Assembly (NCBI RefSeq): GCF_000757725.1
Contig: NZ_JJMU01000010.1
Coordinates: 86,780-150,779 of the forward strand
Direction of reading: 5' to 3'
DNA from: Sphingobacterium deserti
GTDB taxonomy: Bacteria > Bacteroidota > Bacteroidia > Sphingobacteriales > Sphingobacteriaceae
Length of the DNA stretch: 64,000 nucleotides
Both the position numbers and the translations under genes were made by a program. Below the pieces are notes generated by a model, which made no database searches, was not told the DNA's origin, and worked only from the letters and a program-made list of their open reading frames with translations. Shown piece by piece: positions 18,291-26,946 of this stretch; the stretch's first letter is position 1; the number at the start of each line of letters is the position of its first letter.

Positions 18291-18806
18291 TTAGCTATAT
18301 TTATTTAGTTCTAATTCTATTTTCTGAATGATGCCGAGCTGTCTTTCGGTAAGTCTTAATTTCTTGGCCAGTTCGATATAAGCAGGTACGCGTTCATAAT
18401 TTTTCTTCCGCAAGTTGATATTGGCAAGATTAATAAGAACAAACCCTTTTTCGGTATCGCGTTTCCAGGGCAACCGAGATGCCAGCTGAAAATGGTATTC
18501 GGCTTCGTCTACCATATCCTGCTTCAGCCGGATATTTCCCATCATAAACTCGTAATAATTACGCCGCCCCTTACGTAGATTGTTCGGATTTTTGATTTCA
18601 GAAAGTAGACGTTCCGTTTTATCGTAATCTTGTTTATGAAATGCTTGCGTTGCCAAAAAGACTGTTCCTTCACGGAAATGGCTCCAAATAACATACCCTA
18701 TACCACCCAAAATATAGACCACAATACTGTAGTGCTGGGCGTAGAGTGCATAAAGAAGAAATGCCATCGCGATGGCGATGACAATTATCCGGGACTGTGT
18801 ATTCAT
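18291..18806 (-). CDS. Membrane-anchored TPR-like protein
   Basis: This protein of 171 residues has two short hydrophobic segments at about 7-42 (IIVIAIAMAFLLYALYA, then IVVYILGGIGYVIWSHF). A helical region with tetratricopeptide-like periodicity follows (FHKQDYDKTERLLSEIKNP, YYEFMMGNIRLKQDMVDEAEYHFQLA, GFVLINLANINLRKKNYE). It is likely a cytoplasmic-face scaffold. It lies 6 bases downstream of the response regulator and abuts hemE, so it probably belongs to that operon. No specific partner can be named. Confidence 0.72.
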   Translation of the reverse strand: MNTQSRIIVIAIAMAFLLYALYAQHYSIVVYILGGIGYVIWSHFREGTVFLATQAFHKQDYDKTERLLSEIKNPNNLRKGRRNYYEFMMGNIRLKQDMVDEAEYHFQLASRLPWKRDTEKGFVLINLANINLRKKNYERVPAYIELAKKLRLTERQLGIIQKIELELNKYS

Positions 18807-18811
18807 CTAGT

Positions 18812-19531
18812 TTAAACTGTTGGCGTATCCGTAAATTTATACCCTACACCACGTATGGAATGAAAGAATACGGGATGTTTTTGATCAGGTTCAAAATACT
18901 TCCGGAACGTCAGGATAAAATTATCAATCGTTCTAGTGGATGGGTAGACATCGTAATTCCAAACGGTCTCGAGAATCTGTTCACGTGAAACGGCTTCGTT
19001 TTTGCGCTCGATAAGCAATTTTAACAACATCGTTTCTTTCTTTGTTAGCGACGTTATTGTTCCATCAGCGTGATGCAATTCGTAGGAATTGAAGTATATA
19101 GTTTTGTCACCGATGCTGTATGAATTAAATTCTTTCAGATCATCGGCTTTTAAGCCACGGCGAATCAAATTGCCTACCCGTAGAATAAGCTCTTCCAGAT
19201 TAAAGGGCTTTACTAAATAGTCATCCGCACCTTTCTTAAGGCCTGTAATTCGATCCTCGCTACTGTTTTTAGCCGTTAAGAACATAATCGGAACTTCCGT
19301 GTTTTGCAGACGAATAGTTTCCGCCACCTGGAAACCGTCGATTTCCGGAATCATAACGTCCAGCACAACGAGGTTGAACCGCTCTTCTTTAAAGATGCGT
19401 AGCGCTTTTTTTCCGTCCGTAGCAGTGGTTACACGGTAACCTTCCAATTCTAGATTTAATTTGATAGCTTCCAACAAATGTTCTTCGTCTTCCACCAAAA
19501 GTATACGCTGTTTAGCTTGCATAGTTCTCAA
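18812..19531 (-). CDS. OmpR/PhoB family response regulator
   Basis: This protein of 239 residues has a receiver domain at about 9-122, with acidic pocket EDE (14-16), phospho-acceptor Asp58 in VVLDVMIPEIDG, Thr86 and Lys108 in DDYLVKPF. The winged-helix output domain spans about 140-235 (TSLTKKETMLLKLLIERK, ending SIRGVGYKF). The start overlaps the upstream kinase gene by 20 bases, so the two are translationally coupled and form a cognate pair. The pair resembles the RprX/RprY-type systems of Bacteroides; the stimulus is unknown. Confidence 0.95.
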   Translation of the reverse strand: MRTMQAKQRILLVEDEEHLLEAIKLNLELEGYRVTTATDGKKALRIFKEERFNLVVLDVMIPEIDGFQVAETIRLQNTEVPIMFLTAKNSSEDRITGLKKGADDYLVKPFNLEELILRVGNLIRRGLKADDLKEFNSYSIGDKTIYFNSYELHHADGTITSLTKKETMLLKLLIERKNEAVSREQILETVWNYDVYPSTRTIDNFILTFRKYFEPDQKHPVFFHSIRGVGYKFTDTPTV

Positions 19532-20390
19532 ATGTTACTTCAAAAATACTCCCTGATGGAGTGTTATCTTTTACCTTTATCGAGGCATTATGTTTCTGCA
19601 ATACGGTCTTCACTATATACAACCCTAAACCTGTGCCTTTAGTTTTACGTGTGGATTCATTTCCGACACGGTAAAACTTGTTAAATACGTTCTTCTTCTC
19701 CTCTTCGGGAATGCCCTGCCCATGGTCTGCAACGGAAAAAGTGAGTTTGCCCAATTCGCTTTTCTTCAACTGGACTACAACATTCGCGCAAGGCGGCGAA
19801 TACTTAATGGCATTTTCCACGAGGTTGTTGACCACGTTGGTAATTGCAAACTTATCCGCGTGGATCACCACATTTTGATCGAGCTCTGGCTTGATTACCT
19901 GCGAGCTGCAAGCGTTCTTCTGCAACCTATCGACCACGGAATTGATCACCTCCGTAAAATTAAAATCTTCTTTCGGAAGGTTAAAGCTGCGGCTTTCCAG
20001 TTTTGTTGTCAATAAGACATTTTCCACAAGATCGTCTAGGCGTTCAATATCTTTCAAAGAGTTTGTCAGGAACATCTTCTGCTGCTCGCGATCTAAATCA
20101 CGCTTTAGAATGGTTTGAATATACAGTTTTACGGAAGCCAATGGCGATTTCAATTCATGGGTTACAGAAAGCAAAAAGTTTTGTTGCTGTTGTTGCAACT
20201 TATGCTCACGGCTAAACAGCTTTTTTAGACGCATAGCCCCCCAAATGAAAATAAGCAAAAAGAAAATCCCCTCCCCTATAATCATCCCCTTGCGCTCTGG
20301 CTCATAGCTCACCAGCAAATAGCCCCACCAGCCCAGCTGCATTACAGCGTAAAACACTAGAAAATAGAATAATACAAGGGCTCTTTTCAT
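19512..20390 (-). CDS. Sensor histidine kinase
   Basis: I take the ATG at 20390 (MKRALVLFYFLVFYAV, 292 residues). A longer in-frame extension to 20540 would overlap the divergent phosphatase gene and has no domain. Two membrane helices at about 4-27 and 36-53 enclose a very short outer loop. The HisKA motif follows with phospho-His78 in SVTHELKSPLASVKLY. The HATPase domain has the N-box NLVENAIKYSPP, G1 VADHGQGIPEE, and F/G2 NKFYRVGNESTRKTKGTGLGL. With almost no periplasmic part it probably senses a membrane or intramembrane signal. Confidence 0.93.
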   Translation of the reverse strand: MKRALVLFYFLVFYAVMQLGWWGYLLVSYEPERKGMIIGEGIFFLLIFIWGAMRLKKLFSREHKLQQQQQNFLLSVTHELKSPLASVKLYIQTILKRDLDREQQKMFLTNSLKDIERLDDLVENVLLTTKLESRSFNLPKEDFNFTEVINSVVDRLQKNACSSQVIKPELDQNVVIHADKFAITNVVNNLVENAIKYSPPCANVVVQLKKSELGKLTFSVADHGQGIPEEEKKNVFNKFYRVGNESTRKTKGTGLGLYIVKTVLQKHNASIKVKDNTPSGSIFEVTFENYAS

Positions 20391-20493
20391 GTCGTAATTA
20401 TCAAACCTCACAAAAGTACGTATTTGCAGCAGGCAATGGAAATAGTAGACTTTTTTTGACACTAATACGAAAAATCCTTTCCTATATTTGTGC

Positions 20494-21195
20494 ATGTTTT
20501 TTGATAAGAAGGATATCTTTTTTGACCTCGACCATACCATCTGGGATTTTGACCGGAACGCGCGGGAGACGCTGCACGACCTTTACTACAAGTATAGCTT
20601 CGACCGGTTGACGGGCATGAGCGCTTCCGACACGTTTATTGAAACCTACACCCTAAACAACCACAGGCTTTGGGACTTGTACCATCATGGAAAAATCGAC
20701 AAGCAAACCCTGCGCACATCAAGATTTGCCGATACCTTCACCCAGCTCGGGCTTGCTCCCTCCCTTTTTCCCTCGACCTTTGAAGAAGAATATTTAGCTA
20801 TCTGTCCGACAAAAACCAATCTTTTTCCCCATGCGCACGAAACGTTGGCCTATTTACAGTCAAAATATCGCTTGCATCTTATCTCTAACGGCTTTAAGGA
20901 AGCATGCGAAATGAAATTGGCAAACAGCAAACTTGCCGACTATTTCCAGACAATCGTCATTTCAGAAAATGTAGGTGTCAACAAGCCTAACCCGGCTATA
21001 TTCCATTACGCCATCAGCAATGGTGCCGCGACTATTGATACCTCAGTCATGATCGGAGATAATCTTGATGCTGATGTCAGGGGCGCACAAAACGTAGGTA
21101 TTGACGCCATATTTTTTAATGTGGTAGGCATAGAAAAGCCGGCGGATATTAAACACATGATCAGCGATCTTAAAGAATTACAGAGTTATTTTTAA
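20494..21195 (+). CDS. YjjG-type HAD nucleotidase
   Basis: I start at ATG 20494; an in-frame TTG six bases upstream overlaps a promoter-like TATATTTG. The 233-residue product is a HAD hydrolase: motif I FFDLDHTIWDFDRN (Asp11, Asp13), motif II LHLISNGF, motif III Lys in VNKPNPAIF, and motif IV MIGDNLDADVRGAQNVG. A helical C1 cap lies between motifs I and II. YjjG enzymes hydrolyse pyrimidine nucleoside monophosphates and limit non-canonical nucleotides. HAD substrate ranges are broad, so the specific activity is inferred from overall similarity. Confidence 0.85.
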   Translation: MFFDKKDIFFDLDHTIWDFDRNARETLHDLYYKYSFDRLTGMSASDTFIETYTLNNHRLWDLYHHGKIDKQTLRTSRFADTFTQLGLAPSLFPSTFEEEYLAICPTKTNLFPHAHETLAYLQSKYRLHLISNGFKEACEMKLANSKLADYFQTIVISENVGVNKPNPAIFHYAISNGAATIDTSVMIGDNLDADVRGAQNVGIDAIFFNVVGIEKPADIKHMISDLKELQSYF

Positions 21196-22016
21196 CAGGA
21201 AGTAAAAGTTACGACGTCGTCACAATGAGTCCTAAGTGAAACGCTGTTTATGCAAAATGAATAAACCCGCACGAGCAATAAGAGCCTTTTACGTTCAGCT
21301 ATTGCTCTAGATTTTCTTCGCGCATTCCTCTTTATCGTTTTCAGTGATTCTCGCCTCCCCATCGAAATTGACACGGAATTTCTTCGACTGCTGTTCGACT
21401 ATTGTTCGACATGCTCCCGAAGCACCGTCGAAGCCGCCCCGAAGCTCGCCCGAAGCAGTCCCGAAGCTGTGTCGAACCAGTCCCGAACAACTCTCGAAGC
21501 GGTCTCGAAGAGCTCTCGAAGAACACTCGAAGAAAACACCAGTCCATCTACCCATTCCCGACTTTATTAGCCAAATGCATATTACCGCAATATGCGATGT
21601 TCTGGATAACGTCTACATGTTTTCCGTCCGTCAGGCGCATGCCCGTTGGAATACATCAATTTGTGATTTACGGCGCCATTCATTATCTTATAGCTACCTC
21701 CAAAAGAAATAATACATTACTCTTTACACTAATACCTCAATTCTTACGATCAACCAAATAGTATAGAAAATATATTTTAATATTAACAATATTTTTACTA
21801 TATTGCTATTCAATTATAAGATTTTTAACGCAAATAATTCATAAATAGTTTCCCAAAAAGAAACAGAGAATTGCTGGCAATTTATGGAAAGAGGTTCAAT
21901 AGAATTGATCCCTTTTATTTAACTATAAGATCGGTCAAGCGCTCGGCATTGCCAGACGAGTTGATGAAAATTTGACTTTTTAATGTATTGGTGTAAATTA
22001 CTAAACATATTTTAAT
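21196..22016. other. Long intergenic region carrying the 11-bp array
   Basis: Over 800 bases lie between the phosphatase gene and the first small peptide gene. The 21360-21535 part is a strict 11-bp repeat array. Several overlapping open frames on both strands across 21300-21760 exist only because the repeat has no stop codons in any frame. The rest (21540-22016) becomes AT-rich and shows no gene I can support. Confidence 0.6.
21360..21535. repeat. Array of sixteen 11-bp repeats, consensus TCYCGAAGCNN
   Basis: Sixteen consecutive units of exactly 11 bases, with no insertion or deletion, carry C-G at positions 4-5 in all units and A at position 6 in fifteen. Units 6-16 are closest to TCYCGAAGC; units 3-5 read TTCGACT; the first two are degenerate. 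Examples are TCCCGAAGCAC, GCCCGAAGCAG and TCTCGAAGAAC. Only the core is conserved and the flanks drift, which looks like selection on a site spaced once per helical turn. Eleven is not a multiple of three, so a repeat protein is ruled out. It is not a CRISPR. Confidence 0.9.
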
Positions 22017-22154
22017 ATGAATCGAAATAAAACGAATAGTAAGCCAAAGAAAACAACCACTTCGATCCTTTTTGTATTGGTTCTCGGATGCTTTCTAATT
22101 GCCTTGGCAAACAATTTTGACGCTTTCTTAGCAGGTTTTAAAAGTATGTTCTAG
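22017..22154 (+). CDS. 45-residue membrane peptide, type A copy 1
   Basis: ATG to TAG gives a 45-residue peptide. It has a basic, Thr-rich N-terminus (MNRNKTNSKPKKTTT), one hydrophobic segment (ILFVLVLGCFLIALA) and the C-terminal tail NNFDAFLAGFKSMF. A second gene 1.7 kb downstream codes for a peptide of exactly the same length, identical at 31 of 45 positions and at 12 of the last 13. Conservation of the tail in two diverged copies supports a real gene. The lysines followed by a hydrophobic stretch suggest one membrane pass, N-terminus inside. Function unknown; a signalling, toxin or accessory membrane peptide is possible. Confidence 0.7.
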   Translation: MNRNKTNSKPKKTTTSILFVLVLGCFLIALANNFDAFLAGFKSMF

Positions 22155-22259
22155 CGCCTTAGTAGCGCAGTGTTCATCGCAATCTCTAAGCGGAGGTGTA
22201 GAGCTTCCTGACTTTTTTAACGGAAAAACGGATCTTACTTATTATTAGATATCTCCCAT

Positions 22260-22267
22260 TAACTTTG
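22260..22267 (+). promoter_or_regulatory. TAACTTTG -7 element before peptide B
   Basis: TAACTTTG fits TAnnTTTG and would start a transcript about 75 bases before the next small gene. The -33 partner is not evident. Confidence 0.35.
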
Positions 22268-22347
22268 CGCCGAGGCATTTTACAACCAAAAAAAATAGTA
22301 TTATTCAATCTAATAAACTTATAAACACTTAATACAAAACCATAAAT

Positions 22348-22485
22348 ATGAAAAAATCGATAAAATATTTCGAGAATAATTTAGATCGTTTATGCTTTGG
22401 GACATTAGCTATTATTTACTTGATAGATAATATCGACAGTTTTATTTCCGGCTTACGTGATGGATTTAATAGCGTCCTATTTTAA
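22348..22485 (+). CDS. 45-residue membrane peptide, type B
   Basis: ATG to TAA gives a 45-residue peptide (MKKSIKYFENNLDRLCFGTL...). It has a charged N-terminus, a hydrophobic segment (CFGTLAIIYLI) and a tail with DNIDSFISGLRDGF. The tail motif IDSFISGL matches FDAFLAGF of the type A peptides, so A and B look distantly related. A decayed relative with IDSFICGF is found near 27.6 kb. The secreted-protein gene starts 84 bases later on the same strand. No family is recognised. Confidence 0.65.
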   Translation: MKKSIKYFENNLDRLCFGTLAIIYLIDNIDSFISGLRDGFNSVLF

Positions 22486-22569
22486 TACTTGGGAAGTAAA
22501 GTTACCATGTAGTCAATATCCTAAGACGTAAGTGACAAAACTATAATAAGTTTTCATCATTATGCTTTC

Positions 22570-23676
22570 ATGAAAAACTATCTCATCTTTCTCTTATTTC
22601 TAATCTTGGGCAAGACGCCGGCCTTTGCGCAGGTTTTATTCATTGATCAGAACACGAAAAATCCTATTACTGCGCTTAATCTTTATAACAAGGATGGAGA
22701 ACTTATTGGCTTTACCGACAACCAGGGAAAATATACAAGTACCTTAGAAAGACAAAGCGCGCCGGCATTCCCGCTTACAATCAACACACAACACCTATCC
22801 TACGAAAGTAAGTCAATCGTATTGCAGAACTTATCCGAGCCTCAAACAATAGAGATCGTTCCTAGATCCGTCGCAATGGACGCTGTAGAAGTAGATTCGA
22901 AGCCAGCAGATGTAATCATATTGACCGGATATTATCGGTCTTTAGAAACTTTTGATTCTAATACCAAATATTTTTCGGACGGCATAGTTGAATTTTACCT
23001 ACCCCGTAATGGCAAAAAGGTGAGGTATAAATTATTAGACTATCGGATATTTCGAGATTCTATTGTGCAAAAAGACTTCGACACGAAGATGGGCAGCTAT
23101 TTTAAAGTAGCAAGGCTGCCTAATCTTAGTGGCCATAAATTAATAGACCGACTAAAGCGATTCGATATAAACAAGTCGAACCCTAATAAGCTGATTATAG
23201 AAAAAGACAATAAAGAAACGGGACAAATCCTGATCTCGGAGAAAGATCAAACGTCGAGATTTCACGTCGACTTCGTTCTGCCCGATACCGCAAAATCACA
23301 GAAGATTTTCAGCTTAGAGGCAAAAACGAAAAGCGAAGTTTACCTGGAGAACTATGCATCAAGCAATTTTAATGAGTTGAGTCCATACTATCTGACGAGC
23401 CTTTATGAGCATGCCATAGGCAGCATCAAGCGAAAAACAGAATTCGGTCATATACCCTACGAAGATGTTATTCAATTTTATGTAATGGAGCGATCAGGTA
23501 TAAGTGCCAGGGAGTATAAATCACGCTCATCAAAACTGGAAAGTAATTTATACAAAACAGAAAAGAAGAGCCAATATTCGTACAAATTTTGGGAAGATCT
23601 TGAGCGCTATGCAATCCCCGAAATCAACAATGCCCTGAAATCCAAATTGGGTACTACCATGCAATTAATAGAATGA
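22570..23676 (+). CDS. Secreted carboxypeptidase-regulatory-like domain protein, copy 1
   Basis: This protein of 368 residues has a signal peptide (MKNYLIFLLFLILGKTPAFAQ). A CarboxypepD_reg-like beta-sandwich covers about 22-100 (VLFIDQNTKNPITALNLYNK, GFTDNQGKYTS). The long remainder matches no family I can name. Its best conserved block against the paralogue 0.5 kb downstream is YYRSLETFDSNTKYFSDGIVE near residue 118. The end KFWEDLERYAIPEINNAL also recurs. It is periplasmic or outer-membrane associated, with no TonB-receptor barrel or peptidase motif. It is preceded by two 45-residue peptide genes, and the whole cassette is repeated. Confidence 0.78.
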   Translation: MKNYLIFLLFLILGKTPAFAQVLFIDQNTKNPITALNLYNKDGELIGFTDNQGKYTSTLERQSAPAFPLTINTQHLSYESKSIVLQNLSEPQTIEIVPRSVAMDAVEVDSKPADVIILTGYYRSLETFDSNTKYFSDGIVEFYLPRNGKKVRYKLLDYRIFRDSIVQKDFDTKMGSYFKVARLPNLSGHKLIDRLKRFDINKSNPNKLIIEKDNKETGQILISEKDQTSRFHVDFVLPDTAKSQKIFSLEAKTKSEVYLENYASSNFNELSPYYLTSLYEHAIGSIKRKTEFGHIPYEDVIQFYVMERSGISAREYKSRSSKLESNLYKTEKKSQYSYKFWEDLERYAIPEINNALKSKLGTTMQLIE

Positions 23677-23739
23677 TCGGAAAACAAAAACTGCAACAGT
23701 TATATAAAATCATTTTTACACACGCTTAACTATTTCGAT

Positions 23740-23877
23740 ATGAATCTCAATAAAACGAACAACAAGCTAGGGAAAACATCCACTTTAATACTTCCCACAT
23801 TAGTTGTAGGAGGCTTTTTAATTCCCCTGATTTACAATTTTGACGCTTTCTTCGCAGGCTTTAAAAGTATGTTTTAA
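23740..23877 (+). CDS. 45-residue membrane peptide, type A copy 2
   Basis: ATG to TAA gives a 45-residue peptide (MNLNKTNNKLGKTSTLILP...). It has a hydrophobic middle (TLVVGGFLIPLIY) and the tail NFDAFFAGFKSMF. It is the paralogue of the peptide at 22017, with the same length and no gaps. It lies 63 bases after the first secreted-protein gene, in the same relative place as copy 1 before its own cassette. Differences cluster in the N-terminal linker and membrane span, not in the tail. Confidence 0.7.
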   Translation: MNLNKTNNKLGKTSTLILPTLVVGGFLIPLIYNFDAFFAGFKSMF

Positions 23878-24055
23878 AGCCTACAGGCATATGCATGAAC
23901 TGGAAATGAGCTTTCAGACCTTGAGCTGGAACCGGTTTACGTTTTCTTACTAAAAAAAACAGAAACACGATGTCTTCTCGATCTTTAGATACGCTCCGTT
24001 TCTATTTTGGCTTGCCGGAAATCATATACTAAAAAAATAAAACTATCGACACTAT

Positions 24056-24202
24056 ATGACGAAAAAACTTAATTGCATTATATCTGAAAGGGAATGCGCT
24101 CGAAAATTTGTCAGGGGCATGGCTGCTATATCTTTCACAATAGTGATTTTGGGAGAGTTTGCAGAATGGTTCGGTCGACTTATCGGACATATATTGAAAT
24201 AA
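24056..24202 (+). CDS. 48-residue membrane peptide, third type
   Basis: ATG to TAA gives 48 residues (MTKKLNCIISERECARKF...). It has a hydrophobic segment (MAAISFTIVILG) followed by EFAEWFGRLIGHILK. It occupies the same slot as peptide B in the first cassette and has the same plan: charged N-terminus, one membrane span, amphipathic tail with acidic and aromatic residues. Sequence similarity to B is weak. The second secreted-protein gene begins 10 bases after its stop, which suggests coupled expression. Confidence 0.6.
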   Translation: MTKKLNCIISERECARKFVRGMAAISFTIVILGEFAEWFGRLIGHILK

Positions 24203-24212
24203 AAAATCAAGT

Positions 24213-25313
24213 ATGAAAAACTCGATTAGTACCTTAATCTTCATATTGTTTGCATTTGCACTTTACGGGCAAGTCAGGCTACAGGATAGCCTAACCAATG
24301 AAAGTATCGTCGGCGCAAATATCTACAGCGGCGATGGCAGTTTGTTAGGTGCCTCAGATGAAAATGGAGCAATTCATTTGGATGCATTGAAAAACAGCAA
24401 AATTGACTCTATATCGATTCAGCATATTGGGTATGAAAGTAGAGTATTGCATTTTTCTATTTTCAAAGCATCACCGGTGATCAAACTGCGCCCTCGAGAA
24501 ATAGCAATCGCTGATGTCGAGGTAAATAGTAACAATCTAACTGATTATGTATGTTTAAGAACATACTTCCGGAATTACGAAACCTTTAATGGTAGCAGTA
24601 AGTATTTTGTTGATGGAATTGTTGAACATTACCTTCCGTTAACAGATAAAGAAGAGAAAATCTATCGTCGAGTTATCGGTTACCGCGTGTATGCAAACAA
24701 GAAGGTTGTGCAAGATTTTACGGAAACTTTCGGGAAGTTACTTACTGATCCACCTAGTCTAGAGCGATTAGACAAATACCCCCAATCAAAAGATTTACCC
24801 AAGGGGTTTAAGATCATAGAACGTGATAACATCCAAATCATCGAACGCGACGGAATTAATATGGGTTCGGTTCGAAAGACGAAGGCGGGCACCATCTATT
24901 CCCATTTGGAAAAGGTTGCCAGAGGAACCAAAGTTTCTAGAAAGTTCTTAAGTCTTCGCGGGGAACAATATCGAACATCCATTATCGAGCAATTTAAACC
25001 AACTCATGGCTTGCACATTTCGATGGACAAACTCATTAGCAAAACCGAGGCTACTGCAGGAGCAGTAAAAAGAAAAAGTAAATCGAAATTCGTCCCCATT
25101 CAAATGTTATCCGAACTGTTTGTTCTTGAACGAGGCTACCTAAGTAAAGAGGAGGTAATATCGATGAAAAGTTCATTTACAAAAAGCGTATTTCTAGAAA
25201 AGAAAAGCAATTACAAAGACAAATATTGGTTAGACCTAGATCGCTATAATATCCCAGCACTAGCTCCCGGCATAGCCAAACAACTTGGTGAAAATTTAAT
25301 CTTGGTGCAGTAG
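24213..25313 (+). CDS. Secreted carboxypeptidase-regulatory-like domain protein, copy 2
   Basis: This protein of 366 residues has a signal peptide (MKNSISTLIFILFAFALYGQ) and an N-terminal CarboxypepD_reg-like domain (VRLQDSLTNESIVGANIYSG, GASDENGAIHLDAL). The main body is shared with the protein at 22570: YFRNYETFNGSSKYFVDGIVE, a run of basic and polar segments, then YWLDLDRYNIPALAPGIAKQLG at the end. The two are clearly paralogues of nearly equal length but diverged, so the duplication is not recent. The function is not known. The short spacing to the upstream 48-residue peptide gene points to a joint role. Confidence 0.78.
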   Translation: MKNSISTLIFILFAFALYGQVRLQDSLTNESIVGANIYSGDGSLLGASDENGAIHLDALKNSKIDSISIQHIGYESRVLHFSIFKASPVIKLRPREIAIADVEVNSNNLTDYVCLRTYFRNYETFNGSSKYFVDGIVEHYLPLTDKEEKIYRRVIGYRVYANKKVVQDFTETFGKLLTDPPSLERLDKYPQSKDLPKGFKIIERDNIQIIERDGINMGSVRKTKAGTIYSHLEKVARGTKVSRKFLSLRGEQYRTSIIEQFKPTHGLHISMDKLISKTEATAGAVKRKSKSKFVPIQMLSELFVLERGYLSKEEVISMKSSFTKSVFLEKKSNYKDKYWLDLDRYNIPALAPGIAKQLGENLILVQ

Positions 25314-25498
25314 GTCAAAAGTGAAGCTTTCAAAAAAGATTCTACATGACTTCCCATTTAAAAACATCCATACCCATGAATACATGTTTTTAACCGATAA
25401 AATTTAATATTTTTCAAATAAGCGGACAAATATTACATAAAACAGTATGGAAGTCATTTTTAAATTTTGTAATTTCACTTCCACTTAATACACCAACT

Positions 25499-26773
25499 AT
25501 GAACACTATTAAATCAGGCAAACTTTTTACAGCAAGCTGTCTGGCTTTGCTAGTTACTTCTCTTTCCTTTGGGATACGTGCCGGAATGATGAATCAATTG
25601 GGCATAGATTTCCAATTGAATGCCACACAGCTCGGAACAATTACAGCAACTGCATTTTGGGGATTCCCATTAGCTATTGTAGTAGGCGGTTTTATAGTAG
25701 ATATGATCGGAATGAAGCGTTTACTGGTCATGGCATTTTTATTTCATTTAACGGGAATTGTGTTGACCATATTTGCGCAGGGATATTGGAGCCTCTTTTT
25801 CTCGACACTCTTGATTGGCATTGCCAATGGAACAGTAGAAGCCGCATGTAACCCGCTAGTTGCTGCACTGTATCCGGAAGAAAAAACGACGCGTCTTAAT
25901 TATTTCCACCTATGGTTTCCTGGCGGGATTGTGATAGGAACACTGTTGGTTACGTTGTTTGTGAATCTGGGGATAGGTTGGCAATTTCAGGTCGCTACCA
26001 TGCTGATCCCAACGGTGATTTATGGCTACCTTTTCCTAAAGCTGGATTTTCCGGTAACAGAACGCGTAGCTTCCGGCTATTCGAATGCAGATATGTACAA
26101 AGCGGTTTTTAGTCCTTTATTCTTGTTCATGTTTGTCTGTATGTTTATGACAGCAATAACGGAACTGTTCACTGGCCAATGGATCAGCCTTCTGCTGAAG
26201 AATGTGACTGATAATGCTATTTTACTATTGACAATTACAACAGGCATTATGGTAGTGGGACGTGCTTTTGCAAAACCTATTGTAAAAAAGCTAGCCCCAC
26301 AGGGGGTTTTGCTTTTTTCAGCTGTTTTCGCAGCGTTGGGACTTTATCTGTTAAGCACATTATCGGGCACTTCTGTCTTTTTTGCCGCACTTATATTTGG
26401 TATTGGGGTGTGTTACTTCTGGCCTACAATGATTGGCTTTGTAGCTGAAAATATTCCTAAATCGGGAGCGCTGGGAATTAATCTTTTAGGTGGAGCTGGT
26501 ATGTTTGCGGTATCTGTTTACACGATCTTTATGGGTAATTTTTACGATGGTTTAATCGTCAGGCATTTACCTGAAGGTGCAGATCTTCAAGAATACAGAA
26601 GTGCAGCTGAGGGCTCGGTAGAAGCTACTACGTTCGCAGCAGCCATGGATCTAGCTGGCCCTGAGGTGCTTCAAGTAACTTTGGTTCTTCCTGTTGTATT
26701 GACTTTTGCTTTCTTAGGATTGGTATGGTATATGAGGTCTGTAAAAAGATCTCAACAAAATATTGGAGTATAA
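25499..26773 (+). CDS. MFS transporter
   Basis: This protein of 424 residues has about 12 membrane helices and the major-facilitator layout. The loop 2-3 motif is degenerate (GGFIVDMIGMKRLLVMAF), and an acidic helix-4 region reads IGIANGTVEAACNPLVAALYPEEKTTRLNYFHLWFPGG. That block resembles sugar-type MFS permeases of Bacteroidota (FucP-like or NanT-like), but the substrate cannot be fixed and no sugar enzyme is adjacent. It stands alone between the peptide cassettes and a lipoprotein gene, with 185 bases of AT-rich sequence before it. Confidence 0.88.
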   Translation: MNTIKSGKLFTASCLALLVTSLSFGIRAGMMNQLGIDFQLNATQLGTITATAFWGFPLAIVVGGFIVDMIGMKRLLVMAFLFHLTGIVLTIFAQGYWSLFFSTLLIGIANGTVEAACNPLVAALYPEEKTTRLNYFHLWFPGGIVIGTLLVTLFVNLGIGWQFQVATMLIPTVIYGYLFLKLDFPVTERVASGYSNADMYKAVFSPLFLFMFVCMFMTAITELFTGQWISLLLKNVTDNAILLLTITTGIMVVGRAFAKPIVKKLAPQGVLLFSAVFAALGLYLLSTLSGTSVFFAALIFGIGVCYFWPTMIGFVAENIPKSGALGINLLGGAGMFAVSVYTIFMGNFYDGLIVRHLPEGADLQEYRSAAEGSVEATTFAAAMDLAGPEVLQVTLVLPVVLTFAFLGLVWYMRSVKRSQQNIGV

Positions 26774-26946
26774 ACCATTAATCTCGCTTCTGTTTCAAAT
26801 CTTTTGCTAAGAGCTAATTTGGGAACTTTTGTAGAATGGCGTTTATATGTGGAATTATTGGTCAGGCAAAATTACTGGCTATTAAACCCATTGAAAGTCC
26901 GCATTATCGACGGATATGCTGCTTTGTCGGCAATATGTACATTTTG

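Noticed and set aside
20391..20540. 50-codon N-terminal extension of the histidine kinase
   Set aside because: It overlaps the divergent phosphatase gene, has no domain, and an ATG directly before the first membrane helix (20390) is a better start.
21360..21535. CRISPR array
   Set aside because: Units are 11 bases with drifting flanks and no spacer/repeat alternation, and no cas gene is in the window.
21307..21761. Several overlapping open frames on both strands over the repeat array
   Set aside because: They are open because the 11-bp repeat contains no stop triplets; an 11-base period shifts frame each unit, and the translations have no domain or start signal.
26836..26946. Upstream in-frame extension of the lipoprotein gene
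   Set aside because: It would bury the lipoprotein signal and lipobox inside the protein.
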